Origin: Acerihabitans sp015654925
Lineage (GTDB): Bacteria; Pseudomonadota; Gammaproteobacteria; Enterobacterales; Enterobacteriaceae
Length of the DNA: 64,000 bases
Direction of reading: 5' to 3'
NCBI RefSeq assembly: GCF_047324175.1
Contig: NZ_CP178732.1
Location: forward strand, 186,001-250,000
In this document: positions 24,408 through 32,591 of the stretch, in pieces
Numbering within the stretch: position 1 is the first letter of the stretch
How the letters are laid out: each line of letters begins with the position of its first letter
Notes under the pieces: generated by a model
What the model was told of the DNA's origin: nothing
The model's input: the letters and a program-made list of their open reading frames with translations, nothing else
Databases searched by the model: none
Translations under genes and position numbers: made by a program

Positions 24408-25018
24408 ATGAACCTTGCCGAGTTAACCGCCTTGTTGCTTTATGCTTTTGTCACCTCCATTACTCCCGGGCCAAATAACGCCATGTTGGCCAGTTCCGGC
24501 GTAAATTTCGGGTTTGTACCGTGCCGCATATTTTGGGGGTCAGCTGCGGCCTTTGCCTGATGATCCTGGCGATCGGCCTGGGTCTGGCGGGGATATTCCA
24601 GCACTTTCCCCTGCTGTTTCCCCTGGTGAAAACCGCCGGCGCCTGCTATCTGATTTATCTGGCCTGGCGGATCGCCAATACGGCGCCGGCGTCAGGGACA
24701 ACCGGCCGCGCCATTGCCCCGTTGGGCTACTGGGGCGCGGTATTGTTCCAATGGTTGAATCCCAAAACCTGGCTGATGGCCATTGGCGCCGTCACCGCCT
24801 ATGCCCCCGAACGGCATCATTTCGGGGACCATTATTTCGGGGACATCGTGCCGATCGCGCTGGTATTTACCCTGATTAATGCCCCCTGCGTCAGCGCCTG
24901 GGCGGCCTTCGGCAGTTTGCTGAAAAGCAAACTTGGCCATGCCGGCCGGCTGCGCCTGTTTAACCGTCTTATGGCCGTGGCGTTGGTGTTGTCGCTTTAT
25001 CCGGTACTGATCCGCTAG
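24408..25018 (+). pseudogene. LysE/RhtB-family amino-acid exporter, frameshifted
   Basis: The first part (24408 onward) encodes MNLAELTALLLYAFVTSITPGPNNAM and continues to FGF, the conserved LysE N-terminus with ITPGPNN. After base 24515 the frame is lost and a TGA at 24558-24560 ends it. The rest of the exporter, starting at the VPHILGVSCG segment (about 24520), continues in another frame to 25018 and includes FQWLNPKTWLMAIGAV. A deletion of four bases (or one) near 24515-24520 explains this. A 15-bp tandem duplication lies further on. Its 3' end overlaps tsgA by 50 bases. A sequencing error at one site is the alternative. Confidence 0.85.
24815..24844 (+). repeat. 15-bp tandem duplication inside the LysE pseudogene
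   Basis: CATCATTTCGGGGAC (24815-24829) is followed at once by CATTATTTCGGGGAC (24830-24844), differing at one base. In the downstream frame it duplicates a five-residue block (HFGD/HYFGD). It is consistent with slippage under relaxed selection. Confidence 0.8.
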
Positions 25019-26207
25019 CGGCATGGCCGTGCAGCCGGTGGCGGGTGACAAAACCCAACAACAGGCACAGGACAAACACGGCCAAATACAGCGCATTCGA
25101 CGTGGTCAGGGCGGCTTTCACGCCGTGGTTGGCCACGATGGGTCCGGTGACCACAAACGTCAGCATGGTGCCGATGGTGCCGCAGGTGAGGATAAAATTA
25201 ACCAGCTTCGGCGACGTAACCCGGGTCTGTTGTGAACCCAGGGTGATGAGGGTGGTATAAATGGCGCTGGAAATAAACCCGAGCCCGAATAAATAGTAGT
25301 GCAGGTGTTCGGGCCGCTCGGCGGCGATAAATAAATACATCATGACGGCGGACAGGCCGGCGAGCAGCGTAACGATGCGTTGCAGATCCGCAAAGCGCAG
25401 CAGGGCGCTGAATACCCACATGCCGATCATATAGGCCGTCCAGAAATTACCCACCAGGCCGCCGGCCTCTTCAATGCCCATCCCGAAGTTGCGGGTGGCG
25501 TATTCCGGCACCCAGGAAATAAACCCCAATTGCCCGAGGATATAGCACAGGGCGGCGGCCGAAAGCAGCAGGACGCCGACGCCCCATTTCTCTTTTACCG
25601 GTGCCGACACGGGCTGGCCCGCGGCGGCCTGGCCGCGTTTGCCCAGCATCGGGAAATCCGACAGCAGCGTCAGCACGAAAATCGCCACATAGACCACGCC
25701 GATACAGGCATAAACCCAGTACCAGGCGATATGGCGCGCCAGCAGCACGCCCGCCAGCATGGGAAACAATGCGCCGGCCATGCTGAAAAAAGAATCGGTA
25801 AACAGCAACCGCGAACCCCGTTGCCGGCCTGCGTAAAGATAGGTTATCAAATAGGTGCCGATGGACATGGTGATACCGCTCACCACGCCCAGGACAAACA
25901 TCGACAGCGAAAAAACCGTCAGGTTATGCCCGCTCATTAATCCCAGCACGGCCAGCACCATCAGCACAAAACCAAATATCAGCTGCCGTTTCAGGGGAAT
26001 AATTTCCATTAACCAGGCATTAAGGAAAATAGCCATTAAAATGCCGGAATTTAAAAAGGTGAAGGTAGTGCTCATTGCGGAAACGGGAACGTGAAAATAT
26101 TCGGCGATATTACCTAATACCACGCCGGTGACAATCACCAGGGCGCCGGTCAATCCATAGGAAAAAAAACTAATCCACGTTAGCCGCAGACGATTATGGT
26201 TATTCAT
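24969..26207 (-). CDS. tsgA: MFS transporter TsgA
   Basis: Inner-membrane major-facilitator protein with about 12 hydrophobic segments; the substrate is not firmly established. It is 412 residues (E. coli 393) and begins MNNHNRLRLTWISFFSYGLTG, close to E. coli. Conserved blocks include LLFTDSFFSMAG and the C-terminal TLGSQQTRVTSPKLVNF. The extra length is a polar Pro/Thr tail that overlaps the 3' end of the convergent LysE pseudogene. In E. coli this gene borders nirBDC-cysG; here those are missing. Confidence 0.96.
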   Translation of the reverse strand: MNNHNRLRLTWISFFSYGLTGALVIVTGVVLGNIAEYFHVPVSAMSTTFTFLNSGILMAIFLNAWLMEIIPLKRQLIFGFVLMVLAVLGLMSGHNLTVFSLSMFVLGVVSGITMSIGTYLITYLYAGRQRGSRLLFTDSFFSMAGALFPMLAGVLLARHIAWYWVYACIGVVYVAIFVLTLLSDFPMLGKRGQAAAGQPVSAPVKEKWGVGVLLLSAAALCYILGQLGFISWVPEYATRNFGMGIEEAGGLVGNFWTAYMIGMWVFSALLRFADLQRIVTLLAGLSAVMMYLFIAAERPEHLHYYLFGLGFISSAIYTTLITLGSQQTRVTSPKLVNFILTCGTIGTMLTFVVTGPIVANHGVKAALTTSNALYLAVFVLCLLLGFVTRHRLHGHAASGSVPDKATTPTPRP

Positions 26208-26519
26208 GATAAGCCTGTTTAAATGAATCCTGTGACCGGCGTAGCGCCAGCCAGCGTAACGGTTGCTTTACTGTTGCCGATAAGTGACAAATACTATCAT
26301 GGCAATTTATACGATGGGTATAAAAGTCGCCCGCAAGGGATATTTCGGCGAAATATGCAACATCGGTTCGGTAAACCCGTTTTTCGGCCCCGGGAAAGCG
26401 GTAATCCCGGCCCCGTTATAAAGCTGTTACGTAAAAAAAGGTAAATGGGTAGCGTTACTGCGGTCCGCTCTTTAGAATCAAAGCCCTTCCTATTGCCCAA
26501 GTATTAACAAGGAACCCTC
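26208..26519. other. 312-bp divergent region tsgA/ppiA
   Basis: No gene is supported. A short palindromic stretch at 26390-26410 has CCGGGA and TCCCGG arms with a nine-base loop. It resembles the dispersed 'CGGGAA...AATCCCG' type elements whose translation gives the false motif PRESGNPG. An AT-rich segment at 26275-26360 may hold tsgA promoter elements. Confidence 0.45.
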
Positions 26520-27092
26520 ATGTTGAAACGAAACCTGGCCACCGCCGCACTCTTTTTTTCCCTGGCGGTCATATCTTCCCCAGTCCTTGCCGCACAGCAA
26601 GATGCCCACGTGCTGCTGACCACTTCCGCGGGTAACATCGAACTGGAACTGGATAATCAAAAAGCGCCAGTAGCGGTTAAGAACTTCGTCGACTATATCA
26701 ACAGCGGTTTTTACAACAACACCATTTTTCACCGCGTGATCCCGGGCTTTATGGTGCAAGGCGGCGGCTTTGACCAGGACCTGACGCAAAAACCCACCCA
26801 GCCGCCGATAAAAAATGAAGCGAACAACGGTCTGCGCAATTTACGCGGCACCGTCGCCATGGCGCGCACCGACCAAGTCGACAGCGCCACCAGCCAGTTC
26901 TTTATCAACGTTGCCGATAATGCTTTCCTCGATCATGGGCAACGGGATTTCGGGTATGCGGTATTCGGCAAAGTCATCAAGGGCATGGATGTTGCCGATA
27001 AAATTGCCCAGGTGCCCACCAAAAACGTCGGGCCTTACCAGAATGTCCCGGTGAAACCGGTCGTTATCCTGTCGGCGAAAGTTTTACCGTAG
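26520..27092 (+). CDS. ppiA: Periplasmic peptidyl-prolyl cis-trans isomerase A (cyclophilin)
   Basis: Cyclophilin-type proline isomerase in the periplasm. It is 190 residues, as in E. coli. A signal peptide covers the first 24 or so residues with a hydrophobic core and the VLAAQQ cleavage region. The cyclophilin core includes FHRVIPGFMVQGGGF and the conserved segment ARTDQVDSATSQFFINV. It is followed directly by a strong terminator, so it is probably monocistronic. Confidence 0.97.
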   Translation: MLKRNLATAALFFSLAVISSPVLAAQQDAHVLLTTSAGNIELELDNQKAPVAVKNFVDYINSGFYNNTIFHRVIPGFMVQGGGFDQDLTQKPTQPPIKNEANNGLRNLRGTVAMARTDQVDSATSQFFINVADNAFLDHGQRDFGYAVFGKVIKGMDVADKIAQVPTKNVGPYQNVPVKPVVILSAKVLP

Positions 27093-27113
27093 CGCTCTTT
27101 CGCCACCTGTAGC

Positions 27114-27148
27114 GGGAAAGGCCGCCCCGGCCTTTCCCACGCTTTTTT
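27114..27148 (+). terminator. Intrinsic terminator after ppiA
   Basis: GGGAAAGGCCG at 27114-27124 pairs perfectly with CGGCCTTTCCC at 27128-27138 around a three-C loop, followed by ACGC and a six-T run. It lies 21 bases after the ppiA stop. Confidence 0.92.
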
Positions 27149-27287
27149 CCGTGCCTGTCTCCGCCCCCTTTCCCGTTCATATCGCTGCGCTCCCGGCGAA
27201 CCTGCCAATGCTGGTTATACTTTATTGATTGGCTACGCTCGTTTCATTACGCCGGTGCTCCGGCGGGTCGCAAATAAGGAATGCCTT

Positions 27288-27455
27288 ATGAAAAAAATGA
27301 CTGACAAACAAAAAACGCGGTTGTTTCAACAGCGGCGCAATGAAAATTTCCAGGCCAGCAACCGCCTGGAAGGCTTTGATACCGAACTGGTAACCCTGTC
27401 GGCGGAAGAGGCCTTGCAGCGCATCAGCGAACTCAGGAGCCATTATGAACGATAA
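27288..27455 (+). CDS. yhfG: Fic antitoxin YhfG
   Basis: Small 55-residue partner of Fic. The start at 27288 (MKKMTDKQKTRLF) follows an AAGGA ribosome site and matches E. coli YhfG in length; an upstream in-frame ATG adds 21 unrelated residues. Residues 24-29 (SNRLEG) match the (S/T)xxxE(G/N) inhibitory motif of class I Fic antitoxins, whose glutamate obstructs ATP binding in the partner. It overlaps fic by 11 bases, a typical toxin-antitoxin arrangement with the antitoxin first. Confidence 0.94.
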   Translation: MKKMTDKQKTRLFQQRRNENFQASNRLEGFDTELVTLSAEEALQRISELRSHYER

Positions 27456-28047
27456 ATTCGGCGATGGGCGCGATCCCTATTTTTACCCCGGTATCCAGGT
27501 GCTGCGCAACAAGCTCGATATCCATGAATCCGCGGGCCTGCGCGAGGCCGAGCTTGCCCTGACGCCGCTGCGGGCAGCCACCGTGGAACTGGGCGCGCCC
27601 AATATGGGATTGCCGTGGTTATGCGCCATCCACCGGACGCTGTTCCAGGATATTTATGAATGGGCTGGACAATTGCGCACCGTGGATATCTACCAAAATG
27701 AAACCCGCTATTGCCACTTCTCCTATTTGGAAAAAGAGGGCAATGCGGTGATGCAGCGCTTGGAGGATGAAGACTATTTGCGCGGTCTTGCCCTGGATGA
27801 AATCTGTCCCCGCCTCGGTCATTATTATGCGGACATCAATATGTTGCATCCGTTTCGGGAAGGCAATGGGCGGGCTCAGAGGATCTTTTTTGAACAGCTG
27901 ATCATCCATGCGGGTTTTGATGCCCGCTGGGAACCCATCGAACGGGAAGAGTGGATTAACGCCAACGAGGCCGGCGCATTCGGCGATTCGGCCCCGCTGG
28001 CGGCTATTTTTGCCCGGGTGGTCAGCGAACCGGGGGAACAGCCATAA
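27445..28047 (+). CDS. fic: Fic-domain AMP transferase (toxin of class I pair)
   Basis: Fic-domain protein of 200 residues expected to transfer AMP from ATP to target proteins. The core motif HPFREGNGRAQR at residues 135-146 keeps the catalytic His135 and every conserved position. The flap region YEWAGQLRTVDI is also typical. It has no internal inhibitory helix; the SxxxEG motif is supplied by YhfG. In E. coli, fic is followed directly by pabA, whereas here two other genes intervene. Confidence 0.95.
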   Translation: MNDKFGDGRDPYFYPGIQVLRNKLDIHESAGLREAELALTPLRAATVELGAPNMGLPWLCAIHRTLFQDIYEWAGQLRTVDIYQNETRYCHFSYLEKEGNAVMQRLEDEDYLRGLALDEICPRLGHYYADINMLHPFREGNGRAQRIFFEQLIIHAGFDARWEPIEREEWINANEAGAFGDSAPLAAIFARVVSEPGEQP

Positions 28048-28066
28048 CGCCGGATCAACACCGCTG

Positions 28067-28447
28067 TCAGGCGGGGTTGAGTTCGATGTTATCGACGCGA
28101 TCCGGATAGAAGGCCATATAATCCTTGATGGCGGCGACGGACTCATAAGGTTTTTCATAGCTCCATATGGCGTTCACCGACTGCGGTCCGCCCGCGGTAA
28201 TGCTGTAATAAGAGCATTCTCCCTTGTAGGGGCAATAGGTGCTGTGGCCGGTCTTTTCCAGCAGCGACCAAGCGATATCTCCGCGCGGGATATAGTGAAC
28301 CGGCGGATAATCAGCTTCGCGCAGGGTTAGCGCCGCGCGGGTATCGGCTACGATCTGGCCCGCGACGGACACGACGATATGCCCGGGGTAAGCTTCGAGG
28401 GTAATGGGGTGATCGGGGCCGGGAATTTTTACAGGCTTAGCGGTCAT
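28067..28447 (-). CDS. DUF427 domain protein
   Basis: A 126-residue cytosolic protein recognisable as the DUF427 family from the blocks VADTRAALTLREADYPPVHYIPRGD, read here as two adjacent conserved parts, and the TYCPYKGECSYY segment. The family's biochemical role is unknown. It lies on the opposite strand to fic and 114 bases downstream of the ABC exporter gene, in the same orientation, so it could be co-transcribed with it. Neither gene is between fic and pabA in E. coli. Confidence 0.88.
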   Translation of the reverse strand: MTAKPVKIPGPDHPITLEAYPGHIVVSVAGQIVADTRAALTLREADYPPVHYIPRGDIAWSLLEKTGHSTYCPYKGECSYYSITAGGPQSVNAIWSYEKPYESVAAIKDYMAFYPDRVDNIELNPA

Positions 28448-28561
28448 GATGGCGGTTCCTCTCTGGATTAGCGGATTATTGCCCGTTTTTTTAGCCTACG
28501 CGTTTGCCCGCCGGATGCGTTACCCGGCGTGCCTTCCGGCTATCCGCTATCGGCGCCTCGA

Positions 28562-30343
28562 TCAGGCCGGCGGCGTAGCCGGCGCGCGCACTTCGCGGCG
28601 CTGCTGCTGCCACATGGCCGCATACCGGCCGTCCGCCGCCAGCAGCGCCTGGTGGCGTCCGCGCTCGACAATGACGCCCGCTTCCAGCACGATGATTTCA
28701 TCGGCATCAATGATCGTCGACAGGCGATGGGCGATAATCAAAGTGGTGTGGTTGCGGCTCACTTCACGCATCTGGGCCTGGATTTCCCGTTCGGTATGGG
28801 TATCCAGGGCGCTGGTCGCTTCGTCGAAGATCAATATCTCCGGGTCTTTGAGCACCGTGCGGGCAATGGCCACCCGCTGCTTTTCGCCCCCGGACAGCTT
28901 CAGCCCCCGTTCACCCACCCGCGTATCATATCCATCCGGCAGGCCGGTAATAAAATCATGGATATATGCCATTTTGGCTGCCCGCTCGATCTCTTCGTGG
29001 GTGGCGCCGGTATTGCCATAACCAATGTTGTAACGCAGCGTGTCGTTAAACAGTACCGTATCCTGCGGGACGATGCCGATGGCCTGGTGCAGGCTTGCCT
29101 GGGTCACGTCGCGGATATCCTGCCCGTCCAGGCATATCGCCCCAGCGGTCACATCGTAAAAGCGGAACAGCAGCCTGGCGAGGGTGGATTTGCCCGCCCC
29201 CGACGTCCCGACGATGGCGACGGTTTTACCGGCCGGAATGGTGAAACTGACCTGGTCCAGGATCGGGCGCCGCGCGTCGTAACCAAAGCTGACCCCGGAA
29301 AACACCACCTCTCCCCGGGTTAACCGCAGGGCCGCGGCGCCGGGGCGGTCTTCGATTTCCCGTTTTAACGACAGCAGGTCGAACATGTTATCCATATCAA
29401 TAAGCGCCTGGCGTATCTCCGAGTAGATAAAACCGAAGAAATTCAGCGGTTGATACAGCTGTAACAAATAGGCGTTCACCAGCACGAAATCCCCCAGCGT
29501 CATATGCCCTTGCGCCATCCCCCGCGCCGCCATGGCCATCATCACCACCAGACCGACGGAAATAATGACCGTCTGGCCGATACTGAGCAGCGTGAAGCTG
29601 ATCTGGTTTCTGATCGCCGCGTACTCGTAATGCCGCCGCGACATATCAAAGCGCCGCGCCTCGAACTCCTCGTTGCCGAAATATTTAACGGTCTCGTAAT
29701 TGAGCAGGCTGTCGAGGGACTTATTATTGGCATCGGCGTTAGCCTGGTTTAATTCGCGCCGAAAACGCGTGCGCCACCCCACCGCGGTAATGGTAAACAG
29801 AAGATAGGCGCCGACGGTGGTTAATACGGCCACCGCGAACCAGATATTCAGCAGCCGCCACAAAATAACGGTCACCAGACTGATTTCAAACAGGATCGGC
29901 AGGATGGAAAACAGTACGCGGGAAAGTACGGTCGACACCGCCTGGGTTCCACGCTCTATCGACAACGATAGTCCGCCGGTCTGGCGCTCCAGATGAAAGC
30001 GCAAGCTCAGGTTATGCAGTTGCCGGAATACCCTCAGTCCCAGCAGCCTGGTGGCGTTTTGGCTTACATGCACGAACATGACGTTGCGCAGCTCTTCAAA
30101 GACGGATGCGCTGACGCGGGCCAGCCCATAGCTGGCAATCAGGCCCAGGGGAATGGCCAGCAGCCTGGCGTTTTCGCCATTAAGGTTATCGATAATGGCT
30201 TTGTAGGCCAGCGGCACCAGGGAAGTGCTGATCTTGGCCACCACCATGAACAGCAGCGCGGCGATCAGGTAATAACGTAACTTCGGCTCCGTCCTGGGCC
30301 AAAGATAGGGAGTAAGTATTTTCAAATGGCGAAAACGGTACAT
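28562..30343 (-). CDS. ATM1-type (heavy-metal exporter family) ABC transporter
   Basis: A 593-residue half-transporter with an N-terminal six-helix membrane domain (about residues 25-310) and a C-terminal ATPase. Walker A is GTSGAGKST, the signature is LSGGEKQR, and Walker B is ILIFDEATSALD with an H-loop in IIAHRLST. The segment LLNYETVKYFGNEEFE is characteristic of the ATM1/ABCB7 subfamily, which exports glutathione- or sulfur-linked compounds or metal-thiol complexes. The substrate here is not known. It is divergent from pabA and probably acquired or retained relative to E. coli. Confidence 0.9.
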   Translation of the reverse strand: MYRFRHLKILTPYLWPRTEPKLRYYLIAALLFMVVAKISTSLVPLAYKAIIDNLNGENARLLAIPLGLIASYGLARVSASVFEELRNVMFVHVSQNATRLLGLRVFRQLHNLSLRFHLERQTGGLSLSIERGTQAVSTVLSRVLFSILPILFEISLVTVILWRLLNIWFAVAVLTTVGAYLLFTITAVGWRTRFRRELNQANADANNKSLDSLLNYETVKYFGNEEFEARRFDMSRRHYEYAAIRNQISFTLLSIGQTVIISVGLVVMMAMAARGMAQGHMTLGDFVLVNAYLLQLYQPLNFFGFIYSEIRQALIDMDNMFDLLSLKREIEDRPGAAALRLTRGEVVFSGVSFGYDARRPILDQVSFTIPAGKTVAIVGTSGAGKSTLARLLFRFYDVTAGAICLDGQDIRDVTQASLHQAIGIVPQDTVLFNDTLRYNIGYGNTGATHEEIERAAKMAYIHDFITGLPDGYDTRVGERGLKLSGGEKQRVAIARTVLKDPEILIFDEATSALDTHTEREIQAQMREVSRNHTTLIIAHRLSTIIDADEIIVLEAGVIVERGRHQALLAADGRYAAMWQQQRREVRAPATPPA

Positions 30344-30599
30344 AGGCTTATTTTATCTGTCCCAAAGAGATTGGCTCAATTAGAGTAAGCCATTATGGCC
30401 TGGGTCGCGCGGGGCAGGTAAGCGTTGCGCAGGCGGGCATAGCGAAATATCACACACCCTTAAGCGGCATGTCCAGGCAAAGCATCTCCCATCCCCGCCG
30501 CCTGACCGTTATACTGGGCGGTGCCTTATCCCTGGCGCACGACGCGGCGGAAACGCCACCAGACGCATAATATTTAAATATCAATCCATTAGGCTGTCC

Positions 30600-31205
30600 A
30601 TGCTGCTGATTATCGATAATTACGATTCATTTACCTACAACCTTTATCAGTATTTTAGCGAGCTTGGCGCGCAGGTAGAGGTATGGCGGCATGATAAATT
30701 GGAGCTTGCCGATATTGAGCGTTTGGCTCCCGATCGCCTGGTGATCTCCCCCGGCCCGGGCACACCTGACGATGCCGGCATCTCCCTGGCGGCTATCCGG
30801 CATTTCGCCGGCAAGGTACCGATTCTCGGCGTCTGCCTGGGACACCAGGCCATTGCCCAGGCCTTCGGCGCCCGCATCGAGCGCGCCCGGCAGGTCATGC
30901 ATGGCAAAACATCCGCCATTACCCACGACGGGCGGGGCGTATTCGCCGGTCTGGCCGCGCCCCTGACGGTGACCCGTTATCATTCGCTCCTGGTCGCCGC
31001 GGACAGCCTGCCGCCATGCCTTGAGGCGACCGCCTGGAGCATGCGCGCGGGGGAGCGGGATGAAATCATGGGCATCCGCCATCGGACCTTACCGCTCGAA
31101 GGTGTACAGTTTCATCCTGAAAGTATTCTCAGCCAACAGGGCCATCAGCTGCTGGAAAACTTTCTCCGCCAGTCTTTTTCCGGCGCCGGCGTTGTGAGAA
31201 GCTGA
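30600..31205 (+). CDS. pabA: Aminodeoxychorismate synthase glutamine amidotransferase subunit
   Basis: Class I amidotransferase that supplies ammonia to PabB for p-aminobenzoate and folate synthesis. It is 201 residues (E. coli 187). The opening MLLIIDNYDSFTYNL, the catalytic cysteine in GVCLGHQAI, and the His/Glu pair in VQFHPESIL are all present. The additional C-terminal residues are not conserved. It lies before argD, as in E. coli, with an ARG-box promoter between them. Confidence 0.95.
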   Translation: MLLIIDNYDSFTYNLYQYFSELGAQVEVWRHDKLELADIERLAPDRLVISPGPGTPDDAGISLAAIRHFAGKVPILGVCLGHQAIAQAFGARIERARQVMHGKTSAITHDGRGVFAGLAAPLTVTRYHSLLVAADSLPPCLEATAWSMRAGERDEIMGIRHRTLPLEGVQFHPESILSQQGHQLLENFLRQSFSGAGVVRS

Positions 31206-31279
31206 AAAACCATCGTCAGGCGAGGACCGGCGGCCAGAATATTTTTTTACCATTGAACAGCGATAAAAGATTGCATCGA

Positions 31280-31318
31280 ACTGATTTTTTATTCATATTT
31301 TATGACTATAATTTCAGT
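31280..31318 (+). promoter_or_regulatory. Tandem ARG boxes (ArgR operator) and -10 element of argD
   Basis: Two 18-bp ArgR-type boxes are separated by exactly three bases. Box 1 is 31280-31297, with core TGATT-TTTT-ATTCA. Box 2 is 31301-31318, with core TGACT-ATAA-TTTCA. The consensus is TGAAT-4 A/T-ATTCA. A perfect TATAAT lies inside box 2 at 31307-31312. This fits repression of argD by arginine-bound ArgR. Confidence 0.88.
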
Positions 31319-31350
31319 TATCCTTTTGCTACGGACCGAGTAAACAGCTT

Positions 31351-32577
31351 ATGAAAAAAGATGATAGCGCAGTAACGCGGGCAACCTTCGATCGGGTTAT
31401 TTTGCCGGTTTATGCACCGGCGCAGTTTATTCCGGTCAAAGGAAAAGGCAGCCGGGTGTGGGATCAGGACGGCAAAGAATATGTGGATTTCTCCGGCGGT
31501 ATCGCGGTTACCGCGCTGGGGCATTGCCATCCGGCGCTGGTGGCGGCGCTGAAACAGCAGGGCGAAACCCTGTGGCACACCAGCAATGTCTTTACCAACG
31601 AACCGTCCCTGCGCCTGGCCAGCAAGCTGATCGACGCCACCTTTGCCGACCGGGTGTTTTTCGCCAATTCAGGCGGCGAAGCCAACGAAGCGGCGTTTAA
31701 ATTGGCCCGCCATTATGCCATCACCCGCCACAGTCCCTACAAAACCAAAATCATTGCTTTCCATAACGCTTTCCATGGCCGCACGCTGTTTACCGTTTCG
31801 GTGGGCGGGCAGCCTAAATATTCCGATGGGTTCGGCCCAAAACCGGCCGATATCATCCATGTGCCGTTCAATGACCTGGCTGCGGTAAAAGCGGTTATGG
31901 ACGATCATACCTGCGCCATCGTGGTAGAACCCATTCAGGGGGAGGGCGGCATCATGCCGGCCACGCCGGAATTCCTGCAAGGCCTGCGCGATCTGTGCGA
32001 CCAATACCAGGCGCTGCTGGTGATGGATGAAGTACAGTGCGGCATGGGCCGTACCGGCCAGCTGTTTACCTATATGCATTACGGCGTATCGCCGGATATC
32101 CTGACCACCGCCAAAGCGCTGGGCGGCGGTTTCCCGATCAGCGCCATGCTGACCACCGAAGATATCGCCTCGGTGATGGCGGTGGGCACCCACGGCACCA
32201 CTTACGGCGGCAACCCGCTGGCCTGCGCGGTGGCGGAGGCGGCCCTGGATGTGATTAATACGCCAGAGGTGCTGGCGGGCATCAACGAGCGGCACGATCG
32301 GTTTATCCGTGCGCTGGAGGCGATAAACGACAAATATCATTTGTTTGCGGAAGTCCGCGGCATGGGGCTGCTATTGGGCGCGGTATTGCAGCCGCAGTTC
32401 CACGGCCGCGCGCGGGAATTCCTGCATGCCAGCGCCGCCCAGGGCCTGATGATCCTGGTGGCCGGTCCGGACGTGGTGCGGTTTGCGCCATCGCTGGTAG
32501 TGGAGTTCGAGGATATCGAGCTGGGCATGGCGCGGTTTGAAAAAGCGGTGGCCCAGGTGCTTGGCGCCGACGCCTGA
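31351..32577 (+). CDS. argD: Acetylornithine / succinyldiaminopimelate aminotransferase
   Basis: PLP enzyme of arginine biosynthesis that also serves lysine/diaminopimelate synthesis in enterobacteria. It is 408 residues against 406 in E. coli. The PLP lysine is K255 in ILTTAKALGGGFP, and the MDEVQCGMGRTG segment is intact. The usual NSG-T/A-EANE loop reads NSGGEANE here, a small deviation. Two ARG boxes directly upstream support assignment to argD rather than the catabolic paralogue astC. Confidence 0.96.
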   Translation: MKKDDSAVTRATFDRVILPVYAPAQFIPVKGKGSRVWDQDGKEYVDFSGGIAVTALGHCHPALVAALKQQGETLWHTSNVFTNEPSLRLASKLIDATFADRVFFANSGGEANEAAFKLARHYAITRHSPYKTKIIAFHNAFHGRTLFTVSVGGQPKYSDGFGPKPADIIHVPFNDLAAVKAVMDDHTCAIVVEPIQGEGGIMPATPEFLQGLRDLCDQYQALLVMDEVQCGMGRTGQLFTYMHYGVSPDILTTAKALGGGFPISAMLTTEDIASVMAVGTHGTTYGGNPLACAVAEAALDVINTPEVLAGINERHDRFIRALEAINDKYHLFAEVRGMGLLLGAVLQPQFHGRAREFLHASAAQGLMILVAGPDVVRFAPSLVVEFEDIELGMARFEKAVAQVLGADA

Positions 32578-32591
32578 TAACCCGCCCGGGA

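Noticed and set aside
26223..26444. Small open frame with PRESGNPG between tsgA and ppiA
   Set aside because: The motif is a known false translation of a dispersed GC-rich repeat, not a protein domain.
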